A stretch of DNA of 64,000 bases from Musa acuminata AAA Group (lineage: Eukaryota; Streptophyta; Magnoliopsida; Zingiberales; Musaceae): contig NC_088331.1 in the NCBI RefSeq assembly GCF_036884655.1, forward strand, positions 15,355,001 to 15,419,000, given 5' to 3'. This document shows positions 43,116 to 54,290 of this stretch, piece after piece. A program made the translations under genes and the position numbers. Positions within the stretch are counted from its first letter, which is position 1, and each line of letters opens with the position of its first letter. The notes beneath the pieces are model-generated. The model did no database searches and was not told where the DNA came from. It was given only the letters and a program-made list of their open reading frames with translations.

Positions 43116-44798
43116 TATTAGGATCAAGAGCACTAAGAGTGGGGGGGTGAATTAGTGCAGCGGAAATCTTTCTACGATTAAAACTGCGTTCGTACGATAA
43201 AAGTGATTTCGGTATGAAAGCCGATTCTAAGATTACTTTAACTTAAGATCAAGCGAGATGACGTTAAAGTAAATCTATGAAGACAATTTGCAGTTAAGAT
43301 GGAAATCAGAATATAAGCGCAAACTGAAATACGACGTTCATATGATAAAAGTGATTTCGGTATGAAAGCTGATTCGTAAACCACTTTAACTTAAGATGAA
43401 GCGAGATGTAGTTAAAGCAAAGATATAAAGGCAGTTTGCAGTTATGATAGAAATCAGAACGTAAGCGCAAACTGAAATATGATGTTCGTACGATAAAACT
43501 GATTTGCGTCTAAACGCCGATTCGGAAAGCACTGAACTTTGAAACACGCTCGTAAAAGCACAGAAGGCAGTAAGCTATTGAGGAGGTTTGCAGTAAAGAT
43601 AAGATGCTCAAAGTAAATGCAAACCGAGATTTAGAGTGGTTCGGTCAATCTTGACCTACTCCACTTTTGGCTTCCTCCACCTACAAGGTCACCGACGTCA
43701 ACTAGAAGCCTTCCTTTAATAGGCGAAGGCCAACCACCCTTTTACAGTTTCACTCCTTTTGACAGGCTTAGGAGACAACCCTTACAAAATTTCCTTTCCT
43801 CTCTTAACAGATTAGAACTTGGAAGAAAAGAGGAAGAAGAACTTTCAACTCATACAACACTTTTGAGCTCTAAAAATCATAAAATAAAATCAGAATTTCG
43901 GTGGTTTCTGGGTGCCCTTTCAGTGCTGAAAGGGTGGGGTATTTATAGGCCCCAACCCAGTTTAAATTTGGAGCTCAAAACTATCAATTCCCGGAATTCC
44001 GGGATCTGGCGGTTGCACCGCCTGACTGAGGCTGTTGCACCGCCTGACAGAGCTCGAAGACTGAGCCTCTGGGCGGTGCCACCTCCTGTCATGGGCGGTT
44101 GCACCTTCTGCCATAGCTCGAAGACTGAGCTCAAGCGGTGCCACCGCCTGACTGAGGCGGTTGCACCGCTCAGCTAGAGCTCGGAGACCGAGCCCAGGCG
44201 ATGCCACCTCCTGTTAGGGGAGGTTGCACCGCCCAGTCTCGCTCGGAGACTGAGCCCAGGCGGTGCCACCGCCTGGCAGAAATCAGGGTCTGAATGGGTT
44301 GATCCATTCGGCCCAATTTGGGTTTTTCAGGGGCCCAATTGCCCCAAGATTAAGTTAATGGGATCACCTCCCATTTCCAACTTAATCATTGTGCTAACTA
44401 AGATATTTCCTAAGACATTTACTGTAACTTGCTCCGGTACGTCAATCGCTTCTTCCGGCGAGCTTCCGGTGAACTTCCGTCGATCATCTGATGAACTCTC
44501 GGTGATGCTCCTGCGGACTTCCGGCAAACTCCTGGACTTGCGACGATCCACTTGGCGAGTTCCGACGAGCATCTTTGGCAAGCTCATGGACTTCTCGGAT
44601 TTGTTCCCGCAGAACCTCCGACGACTGTCCGAACTTTCGCCGAACTCTCGAATTCCCAACGTGATCATTGTCTTGACTCGGGCGCAACTCCTGCTGCATA
44701 TCTTATTTTCATCGTAGTTAATCCTTCACACTTATCTCAACATATAGATTAGATAATAAATGACAATTAACTTCATCATCAAAATTCGAGATTCAACG
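43116..44798 (-). repeat. S1: solo copia LTR with target duplication GTTAT
   Basis: A single LTR of 1683 bp, flanked by GTTAT at 43111-43115 and 44799-44803, with no internal region. It resembles the leader, TATA box (near 43939-43946) and U3 repeats of R4, but its distal U3 end is R1-like (ATTAGATAATAAATGACAAT). Both termini have lost the TG/CA dinucleotide (TATTAGG, CAACG). Such solo LTRs arise by recombination between the two LTRs. Confidence 0.92.
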
Positions 44799-46030
44799 GT
44801 TATGCCGCTCGTACATGTAGTGCAGGTTATAGAAAATGGATTGCAAGCCATGTTACACATATGTAGTGAGTCTCACATCCTATTGGGTAATGTCCAGTGG
44901 TCAACAACATACAACAACGGCTCTCAAGGGCCACAAGCGTATGTGCTAGTGATCAAGAGTTTATGCAAGCCAATTATGCACCCTGCACATGTAGGTCTTG
45001 TACTAGGTGCGGATCATAAGCCTAGACTCAGTATGTCGGAGTTGATCATCTGCTCATATGGTGTGATATTGCATGCTATACTAAGCTATGCAAAGTTCGA
45101 CGTACATGCTGCTGTGAGAAGATGATGCTCACTCTTGTGCTACGTTCAACGAGGCCTATACATAATGGTCGTGCGCTCATGTGCAATAATAATAATGCGA
45201 TTACTTGGCTTGTGCTCAGGCTTGTGTTCGCTTTATCATACGATTGGGCTCAAGCGTGTGCATATATGTTAGGACATGTGAGACCCAAGTAAGGATACAT
45301 TTGTCGTCCTGTAAGCGTCGGTTCGTGTAAATAGAGCAACTTGTGATGGCTGGCTGTAATGAGTGATTGTTGTCTGTCCTCAACATGTGCACTGATGTTC
45401 TTCGAATTTGTTATGTTGCCGCCTATTAAGATTCATTATATGCTTTGAGTTCGCAGTGGATGTGAGGGAAAAATAGAGATACTCCACTCACATCACAAAT
45501 AGTAATAGTAGAAGACTAGACTCGAAAATGTCATTCACCGACTGAATCTTGCACATGTCGGACTGTTCTGCATTAGTCTGCATGCATTTATCTACTTGTC
45601 TCATGAGTTGACGCTAAAAGCTACCTAAACCTGTATCTATGCATAACCTCAACAATCCTTTTATGACATATAAACTTGTAAGTGTAGGGAAAAAGTTTTG
45701 GAGAGAAACAAATGGGAGATTTCAATGAGTAAAACATTCATCTCAACAATATGCTGCTATGCTATAATTCTTGCCAACTTTTCATAAATATACAGACCAC
45801 AGATTTGCCAAATGATGGGTCTCTGCTAGTGCTAGATTTAGAGTTGATAAGTATTTGGGATCTATGAATCGAAGTATTCTTGTTTGACAAAAAAAATCCT
45901 AGTACACACACTACAACAAGATTTATCTTAGGCTGCACATGAGGAACTGCAGTTATGCATAACCGTAGTTATAAATAGTTGATAGCGATGATTTTCTAAA
46001 ATATTATTTTAACTTCGATTTTTTTTTTTT
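44799..46030. other. Unclassified intergenic DNA
   Basis: No ORF, RNA gene or clear element boundary can be supported. Composition is less AT-rich than the flanks up to about 45420. A poly-T run lies at about 46019-46036. A CACTACAACAAGA string near 45909 superficially resembles a CACTA-transposon end but no partner was found. Confidence 0.5.
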
Positions 46031-46845
46031 TTTTTTGCCTTTTTTCACTATTAATTTTCATCCCAAAAAAGAATTACTAGCTTGCACATCTAAAGAAAAT
46101 AAGAATTGTTAACTTGTATATGTTAAGAGAAGCAAAAGTTGAACTTGTACCATCTCTAAAACTTTCTAAAATCTGCATGTTTTAAAAACTTATTAGTTGC
46201 ACTTTTCTCCCCATTTGTTTTTATGACAAAGGGGGAGAAGTTATGATATGATTTAAAATTTAAATCATGATGTATTTTGATATTTTAAAATTATAATTAT
46301 GTATGCAATACTTATGATTTTATTACGATGATGCATATGATGTGATTCATGATTAAAATTATTTCAACTTGGATTAGATAATTATCATTTATTTGAATGA
46401 TGCTTCATTTTAGAATGATCTATTGATAGGGGGAGTTTAGTTTAAATTCAGTCATTAATTGGTTGTCATCATAAAAAAGGAGAAGATTGTTGAATCTTAG
46501 ATTTTGATGATGAATCAATTGATGAAGTTATGATCTAATTTATGTTTTAAGTGACGCAGGACTAACTTTAATCAGAAAAGGTAAATTGATTAAAGTAGGA
46601 AGAATCATATGTTGGGCCATAGTGGAATATGTCAAAAGATTGGACGTCGTGCCGGAGGATCGATCGACGTACTTATTGAATCTCGGATTTTGATGATGAA
46701 ATCAAGAGTTTATGATCTAATCTACGTTTTGAGTAATGCAGGACTAACTTCGATCAGAAAAGATAAATTGATCAACGTAGAAAGAATTAGACATTAGGTT
46801 AGAGTAGAACATGTCAGGATATTGGATGTTGAGCCGAAGCATTGA
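46031..46845 (+). mobile_element. Remnant of R2-like copia: internal 3' end plus two LTR heads
   Basis: Bases 46031-46487 resemble the end of the R2 internal region (TTAGCTTGCA-type repeats, polypurine hairpin at about 46198-46240, purine tract). The LTR start TGTTGAATCTTAG follows at 46488 and runs only to about 46673. A second LTR head (TATTGAATCTCGG) begins at 46674 and stops near 46845. Both are broken at similar depth, near the ATTGGACGTCG / GGATCGATCGACG segment. Confidence 0.75.
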
Positions 46846-48212
46846 TCTTTAATTTAGAATTTTTAGCGATAGATGAGGTGTCAGGGCACTTTACATGAGT
46901 ATTATTTCTAATTAAATGGAATTAATTTGGTCCAATATAAAATCTAGTCCAATTTAAATTAAGGAATCAGATCGGTCATGCCGTACAGAAACCTAATCTG
47001 AAGTATGATTTTAAATTTTCTATATTATTCTCAATACTAATAGGTTAGTTATAATCTTTGGTAATAGATATGAATATTTTCTATTGCAACATCAAATGCA
47101 CAGCAATTAATATAGAATTTCATGAAATGCCTGATAAATTTAGCTAAATATAAGCCGAACTTAAATTTAAGGCTGAAATTAATGCTTTTGCAGTACTCAA
47201 TTTATTCATATTCGGTTCGAGCTTGATCGAGCTTGAAATCAATTCAAACACAATCTCAAACCATTCATAATCGATCCAATTAGCAAGCCAAAAATTCCGT
47301 TTGCATCTTAATATTTAAAAAGTAGAGCCACATAAGCACAATTCAATTATTGTAGCACTACTCCAATATTTGAAGAGAATTTTTTACCAAGAGCTCAAGT
47401 TCTTCTTTACATACACCTACACAATTAGTCACTGATATTTTAGCTTTCTCCTCCTTCATCCACAAGTTGCTGATAATTCAGCAACTATTTTAGCCTTCTC
47501 CCCGGCATATAGCTTTCTGGTTGATATTTTAGTTTTCTCCCCTTTCGTTCCATCCACACGTTGCTGATGTTTTAGCTTTCTCCTCTTTCATCCACAAGTT
47601 AGCTGATAATTGAGCAATTGTTTTCCAATAGGTATGGTTTGTTTTACCTATATTCATTCATAAATCTATTGATATTTCAGCCTTTATTTTGCCTACAAAT
47701 TGACAAGTCTCTCATATTTTTGTAAATGATTATGATGCAGATAATAATATTATATATATGTATATATATGATTAAAAATAATATATCTGTGTTATCCTCC
47801 ACAAGAGCCACCTATAACGACCATCTTCTTCTTTTTGCGATTAGGTCAATCGGGACAGTATATAGAGAGAGACATTAGCATCAGACTAGCCTTTCACATT
47901 AGCACTAAAGTCAATCTCGCAACTTCCAAGCAACTTCCTGATACATAATAGAGATACAAGCTATAATGTTCAATTGCAATAATATGGTAAAAAAAGTTCA
48001 AAAACATAGCCTTCAAATTAGATCTTTCGAAGGAGTCATTGAGACGAAAGATTCACTCGATATAGCCTAAGCACAAGGGAAGGAAAACAGTTGTGATGAT
48101 CATGACCTATCTCTCTTAATTGCTTGGTTCTTGTTACCAAGAAATTCTCTCACTCAAGCATCGAGAAATCTTCCTATTATACCTCGATAGGATTATACTG
48201 ACATATTGAGAA
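46846..48212. other. Host copy A: uninterrupted paralogue with both empty sites
   Basis: 46850-47010 matches 50037-50208, and 47011-48097 matches 12833-13989 and 55816-56956. At the junction (TTTTCTATATTATTCTC, about 47007-47023) no element is present, although R2B and R2C occupy this point in copies B and C. It then passes straight through the R3 site (GTGATGATCATGACC, about 48092-48106). No ORF is credible. Confidence 0.85.
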
Positions 48213-48649
48213 ACTTGTTTGTTTTGCGAAACTTCTTTGCCTGTGTTTTTTTTCAATGATGAGACATTTCCTTATAAGAAACGGAGGCAATACTTTCGTT
48301 TGAGAGAAGGATAGACAGCACTGACAGTAATTACTTTGGCTTTCATCAATTGAACTCTACTACATGAGGGGCTCTGGTTAAGAACGAAGAAGCAAAGTAG
48401 TGTGTATGTTGTTGTCTTTGAATCTTGAAAGAAATAAACACAGTGTCACTTATGAGTAGTATACCACGGAGCATCGACGAAAATAGTTGCGAACTCAAAA
48501 GGCTGCATGACATGTATGGCACTTGTAATTGTAACTTACACGAGCTATATTGCACCAAGAAAAGAACCAATGAGATAGGCACTGCGCTTATTTAGAAGAG
48601 TTCCTAGTAGATGCGTCTGCCAATGATGGCATCAGCAACCACCGCCACA
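48213..48649. other. Unique DNA downstream of the small host gene
   Basis: Not related to the repeats elsewhere in the window. It probably holds the 3' untranslated region of the minus-strand gene; an AAATAAG near-signal for polyadenylation lies at about 48584-48590 on the minus strand. No second gene is supported. Confidence 0.5.
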
Positions 48650-48970
48650 TCAACAGCCGCCGCCGCCGCCTCCGCAAGGAGCCGCCGGTACCACGGCTGC
48701 GGCGGCGAAGGCATTGGCGGCGGCGGCGGCGGCGGTGGCGGCATTGGAGGCTGCGAGGGAGGCGGCATTGGCGGCTGCTAAGGAGGCGGCGCCGGCAGCC
48801 GAGCGGTTAGGCGTCGGCTCATTGCTGTCGCCGCAGTTGAAGATGACGACTGCCATGATGGATATCGTCGCTGCCACCAAGCCCAGCATAAACAGAATCC
48901 CCGTCATGTGTGACGTCGAATCAGCTCCATACGAGCGATCTCCAAGCACGAAGATCAGCAACCTGGCCAT
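48650..48970 (-). CDS. Predicted small membrane protein, Ala-rich with Cys-Gly tail (host gene, uncharacterised)
   Basis: A single-exon ORF of 106 aa, the only candidate host gene here. After a short N-terminus (MARLLIFVLGDRSYG) it has a strong hydrophobic helix at about residues 23-45 (GILFMLGLVAATISIMAVVIF), then NCGDSNEPTPNRS, a 50-residue alanine-rich low-complexity stretch and a PCGGGGGGC end. The start has a good context (AGGATGGCC). A TATA-like box lies 70-80 bases upstream. GC content is far above the surroundings. It could be a small secreted or membrane-anchored protein, but I do not recognise the family, and the low-complexity half could be a GC-rich spurious ORF. Confidence 0.55.
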   Translation of the reverse strand: MARLLIFVLGDRSYGADSTSHMTGILFMLGLVAATISIMAVVIFNCGDSNEPTPNRSAAGAASLAAANAASLAASNAATAAAAAANAFAAAAVVPAAPCGGGGGGC

Positions 48971-49040
48971 CCTCTCCTCTTCTGCTTGCTAACCCGACGT
49001 ATACACCCACACCACACACGACAAGGCTGATTGGAACGAG

Positions 49041-49047
49041 TTTATAT
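49041..49047 (-). promoter_or_regulatory. TATA-like box of the small host gene
   Basis: Minus-strand ATATAAA about 75 bases upstream of the ATG, giving a predicted 5' leader of about 40 bases. Position only; no expression evidence. Confidence 0.45.
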
Positions 49048-49224
49048 CATGTTATTCCTTAGGCTGAAACTTCCAGCAATTTCCTGGACGTTATCCAGAA
49101 AGAACAAAGAAATTAAGCAATTCCGAACCGAGAAAATGGTCAGTCAAAGTTGCCGGCGACAACGACAGGCAACAGATTCCTCCTCTAATATGGAAGTAAA
49201 GCCGCGAGCACGTCAGCGAGTTCA

Positions 49225-49870
49225 TATATATATATATATATATATATATGATTTCTCTAAAATATATTTATATTTTGAGTATTTCTAGATCACTATCCTC
49301 TCTTTTTCTTTTCCTCAAACAATCCTCACAATTTGAAAAATACTCAAATTATCCTTCAAAGTTTTGCCACCTCTTATAATGTCTTTAGCCTATTACAATA
49401 TTTAGGTTGCCACAAAAACACACTATAAGGCCATTACAATAGTTTATGAATAATATTACTTAAATTGAGATAAAAAATTAACTTTTTGTTATATTTTGAT
49501 CATCACAATAAAAATACTTGAAAACCTCAATCAAACTAACTACAAGTCTAAAACTATGATGTATTAATGGTTTACTAGTAAGAACAACCAAAGAGACACA
49601 ATATGATATTATTTACAATGTATTTCAATAATATTTATAGTATTTTTAATAACTAAAAAAGAACTATAAATGCTATTAAGAACATTGTAAACAAGTCAAA
49701 TAAAAATACTATATCAGTTTAGAATTGGTTAAAAAAATAAAAATAATGATTGAAATATTTTTAAAAGTTATTTTAAGTTATTTTTAAATTGAGAGCACTC
49801 TTTGAAAATAAGCAAAATGCGAGACACTGGTTCAGAAATATGCAAAATGTAAGTATTTTATAGGAAAATC

Positions 49871-49895
<25 letters not shown>
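49225..49895. mobile_element. Possible inverted-repeat (MITE-like) element in an AT microsatellite
   Basis: The left side ATATATGATTTCTCTAAAAT...TTTTGAGTATTTCT (about 49243-49287) is an imperfect inverted copy of the right side ending ...TAGGAAAATCATATATAT (about 49835-49875). Both outer ends run into (AT)n tracts. There is no coding capacity, and the interior is AT-rich. This is consistent with a small non-autonomous TIR element inserted at TA, but the family was not identified. Confidence 0.45.
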
Positions 49896-49901
<6 letters not shown>

Positions 49902-50208
49902 TATATACATATATATACATATATATATACATATATATACATATATATATATATACATATATATATATTGAATATAATAGAATATTTATTTTGATTAGAA
50001 AATAAAAAAAAGTTTCTAAAAAATCCCATGGGTCTATAATTTAGAATTTTTAGCCATAGATTAGTTACCATGGCACATTACATGAGTAGTATTTCTATTT
50101 AAATGGAATTAATTGGGTCCAACATAAAATCTAGTCCAATTTAAGTTAAGGAATCAGATAGGTCATACGGTACATCAACATAATGAAGTATGATTTTAAA
50201 TTTTCTAT
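49896..50208. other. (AT)n tract and left flank of host copy B
   Basis: An (AT)n/TATACATA tract runs to about 49968. From about 50037 the sequence matches copy A (46850-47010) up to the R2B insertion point. TCTAT at 50204-50208 is the left target duplication of R2B. Confidence 0.8.
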
Positions 50209-51802
50209 TGTTAAATCTTAGATTTTGATGATAAAATTAATTGATAGTGTTTATAATTTGATTTGTGTTTTGAGTGATATAGAAAGCTTCAATTAGAGAG
50301 AGATAATTAAAAGTAGGAAGAATCATATTGGGCCAAAGAAAAACATGTCAGAAGATTAGACGATGAGCCGAAGAATCGGTCGACGTATCAGCAAAAGGCT
50401 TCGGGCCATAGGTTCGGGCATCGGGCCAAGAAGAACAAAAATTACGATAAGGAAATCGGAGTTACAGAGGTCAATTGGTCGTTTGGGCAATAGGCTATAT
50501 GAGAGGACGATGCATCGAAGATTCGGACGAAGCATCGATGAACCAATGACATACCGGACAACATTTGATTTAGTTTATAATAATTGTCTAGATCGAAGTA
50601 GGTTTTATATATGCAGGATTAACTATGATAGCAATTAAGGTATCAAGCAAAATGAAGTCCCGGAGTTAAGAACGAGATTTCGTTTGGAGTTCGAGTGTTC
50701 GTCGGAAGTCCGAATGTTCGTCAGAAGTTTTGCCGGAATTCGCCGAGAAGTCCAGGAGCTTGCCAAAGAAGCTCATTGGAACTCACCAAGAAGATCATCG
50801 TAAAGTCCAGGAGCTTGCAGGGAGTCCGGAGGAATATTATCGAGAGATCATCGAAAGTTTACCGAAAGATCATTGGAAGTTCGTCGAAAGAAACCTAGAC
50901 TCACGAACTTATTTAGCTTAGTGAATGTTTTAAATTTCGTAGTTAACACATAATTGGGTTAGAATTAGGCCAGCTCAATTATGGGTCAATTGGGCCCATG
51001 TTTGGGTTGTGTTGGGCTAATTAAAAGGCTGAAACAATGACCCAATAGGTGGAACCGTCGTGGCATAGTCTTCGAGACTATGTCAAGCGGTGGTACCGCC
51101 TAGACACAATCTCCGAGAGACTATCAGGCGATAGTACCGCCTAGTGGTAGGGTGTTAAGTGGTGGTACTTCCTAGTGTCAGTGTTAGTATCAGTGCTACA
51201 GGCAGTTATACCGCCCAACATAGGCGGTGGGATCACTAGTACCTGGAGGACCCGAGATGAGACATTTTTATACTCAAAGTTTTAATCAACTTGAGGCCTA
51301 TAAATACTCCTCTCATCCCTAGTTAAAAAACACAACCACAGAGAACTTAAAAGTGAGAAAACACTATAAAAATTACTTGAGATATCTCCTCCTCTAGCTT
51401 AAACTTAGAATTCTGTTTAAAGAGGAGTGTGTGCTTGTAAAAGGTTGTCTCCTAAACCTATGAAAAGGAGAAGAGGGGTGTAAAAGGATAGTTAGTCTTC
51501 GCCTATTAAAGGAAGACCGTTAGTGGATGTTGATGGCCTCGACGGAAGAGGAATCGGTAGAGGGGATATAGGCCACAACAACCGAATCACTATAAAACGG
51601 TTTGCATATCTATTTGTGTAATTTACCTTTACTGCAAACTGAATCTTTACTTGCCTACTGCTCTCACTACCTATATGAATGAGATTTCAAGTTATCTTGT
51701 CGATCCGATTTTTAACGAACGAAAAGATTTTATGAAATCAACGTAATTTTATCCGCTGCACTAATTCACCCCCCCCCTCTTAGTGCCGACTCAATTCTAA
51801 TA
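50209..51802 (+). repeat. R2B 5' LTR (1594 bp)
   Basis: Starts TGTTAAATC and ends TCTAATA. The TATA box is at 51299-51306. The terminal hairpin arms GCACTAA and TTAGTGC flank a C-tract near 51770. GGCGATAGTACCGCC-type palindromes precede the TATA box. Confidence 0.92.
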
Positions 51803-51852
51803 GTTGGTATCAGAGCCATGTTATTTCTTACTTGGTTTAACACCTAATTGAA

Positions 51853-52758
51853 ATGACTCTTTTCGGCTTTCAAGAGAGCTTTTCTATCGTTCATTCTCTC
51901 ATATTCAATAGGACGGACTACACTTATTGGAAAACTTGAATGAGAGTTTTCTTGCTTTATATAGATTTAAACTTATAGAATATCATTGAAAATGGATTTC
52001 GAAAGTTTTCTACTCCAATGAACAAATAGAATGATTTGGAAAAGAAAACTTGTTCTTTGAATGTTAGAGCATTGAATGCTCTATTTTGTGCCTTAAGCAA
52101 AAATGAGTTTAATCGTGTTTCTACTTGTGAAATGGCTTTTGATATTTGACATACACTTGAAATCACACACGAAGGCACTAGTAGAGTAAAGGATTCTAAG
52201 ATAAATCTTTTGATGCATGATTTTGAACTCTTTCAAATGAAGTCATATGAAACCATTGTTGATATGCACACCCGTTTTATGGATATCGTCAATTGTTTGA
52301 AAGCTCTTGGCAAATGTTTTTTAAATTTTGAACTTGTTAATAAAGTTTTACGATCTCTTTCTAAAACTTGGGATCCTAATATAACGACCATTCAAGAAGC
52401 TAAGGATTAGAATACTTTTCCCTTCGAAGAACTTATCCCGTCTTTAATGACTTATGAATTGAGTTGTATGGCACAAAATGAACATGAGAACAACCTTCCA
52501 AAGAATAGGAAGGATTTGACACTTAGAACACATAAATATCACTCGAGCAAAACCTCAAGTGATGATGAACTTGAACTTCTGACTATAAAACTTAAAAAGT
52601 TCATTAGACAAGAATTAAAGAACAAAAATAAACTTAAAAAGAAGTTGCCAAAGAAGAAAAGAGCACTCAAAATGACTTGGGACGAAACCAGTTCATCTGA
52701 AGATGAAGAACAAACCAATAAAGGCGAGGTGACAAACTATGTCTTAACGAGACGATGA
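51853..52758 (+). pseudogene. gag: R2B truncated gag with five nonsense codons
   Basis: Same 302-codon frame as 8181-9086, with the same ends (MTLFGFQESF ... TNYVLTRR). Stops are at 51937 (UGA), 51976 (UAG), 52027 (UAG), 52147 (UGA) and 52408 (UAG). Those at 51976, 52147 and 52408 are shared with R2C; 51937 and 52027 are private. At the place of the private R2C stop (8697) this copy keeps Trp. No knuckle or pol. The shared stops show the ancestral element was already dead as a gag source before the duplication. Confidence 0.9.
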
Positions 52759-52829
52759 GGTAGCCAAAACCCTTTTGCTTTATTTCAAAATTACATGATG
52801 CATTTCATGAGTTGTTTTCAAATTAGTTT

Positions 52830-52873
<44 letters not shown>

Positions 52874-54290
52874 AAATTAATTAAAAAAAAAGGAATCATG
52901 CTTATCCTTCTAGTAATTTTGAAATTGATCATGAAAATTACATGCTTTATGATAAAGGAACAAAATGTTAGACTTAAATCTAATACTTAAGATAAATCCT
53001 ATGGTTTTAAGAAGTATTAATGTGTATCTTAATTATTTCTGTATTACTTTTTGATTTCATTTAAAAATATTTTATGATTAATGAAATCATACTTGATGAT
53101 TTAATGATGCATAATGATTTGAAATCTTATGTTTTGAAATTACATGTCACACTTTTGACCTTATATCTTTCATGACATGACATGATTTCTTTATATTTAT
53201 GATTTGTATATCTTATTTATAATGACAAAAGGAAGAAAGAAAATAGCTAACATATGAAGAGAACCAAATTTGTTAGCTTAAATGATAAACTTAGACAAGT
53301 TAGATCTCCCAAATACATAGATCCTTCTCATACATTTTTCAAATCATGATCTTGATTTCTCAATTTTTAGACTTGAATCTTCTTTAGGAATTAAGATCGT
53401 TTCCTATTATGCTTTCTATTTATAAAATAATAAATTTATTAAAAATAATATATGGTCTTTTGACATTCATGACTTGATTCTTCATTTTTGTTATTTATCC
53501 TTGTCATGATTTGAAGATTGAAGTAAAGAAAAATGAACTATATTATTGTATTATTATTCCCCTCTTTTTGCTAATGACAAAGGCCGAGAAAGAATTGCTA
53601 GTGTGCACATCACGAAAAGAGGCAAACTTATTAGCTTGCTTATCTCAAAAGAAAAGCAAGAAGTGCTATCTTGCAAATCTCAAGAGAGGCAATACTCAAG
53701 ATGCATGAATATCTCTAAAAATTGCTAGCTTGCATGATGTAGAACTTGCTATCTTGAACATCACCAAGAATGGCTAGCTTGTATTCTCAAGAGAAGCAAA
53801 AGTATTATCTTGCTTATCTCAAGAAGCAAAACATGCTAACTTACTAATCTAACAAAATTTATAAACTTGCAAAACTTAAAATTATTGCTAGCTTACATAT
53901 AAAATGATGTAAAATTTTGCTACCTTGCGCTTTTCCAAGGAAGCAAAACATTGCACTTCTCAAAAGAGAAGAAAGAAAATTACTTGCTTGCATGATGATA
54001 AAACTTGAGATTATATTTGTTATGCAATGATTTAAAACTTACTAAATGCACTTCTCCTTTTTGTTGATAACAAAGAGGGAGAAGTTATGATAATGATCAT
54101 GTATAGAATGATATATTGTAAATTTGATTATGGATGATTTAATGATGATGTGCTGCAAATACTCTTGATTAAATTTGCTTTGACTTAAATTCAATTTGAA
54201 TTCAAGAGTTCAATCAATATGACATATTGATAGGGGGAGTTAAGGTTAACTCCGTCATCAATTGCTTGTCATCATAAAAAAGAGAGAGAT
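52759..54290 (+). other. R2B internal noncoding region
   Basis: Matches 9087-11301 of R2C except for a 701-bp gap between about 53212 and 53213 and an expanded (AT)n at 52835-52870. No gene. The polypurine-hairpin motif lies at about 54053-54087. Confidence 0.78.

Noticed and set aside
44760..45125. 121-codon plus-strand ORF
   Set aside because: It begins inside the solo LTR S1 and crosses its target duplication, so it cannot be an ancestral gene; no motif is recognisable.
45905..45990. CACTACAACAAGA as the end of a CACTA transposon
   Set aside because: No inverted partner, subterminal repeats or 3-bp target duplication could be found in the window.
48346..48582. 78-codon minus-strand ORF downstream of the small host gene
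   Set aside because: No start context or promoter and no recognisable domain; more likely 3' untranslated sequence.
49832..50071. 79-codon ORF with a Tyr/Ile repeat
   Set aside because: It is a translation of an (AT)n/TATACATA microsatellite.
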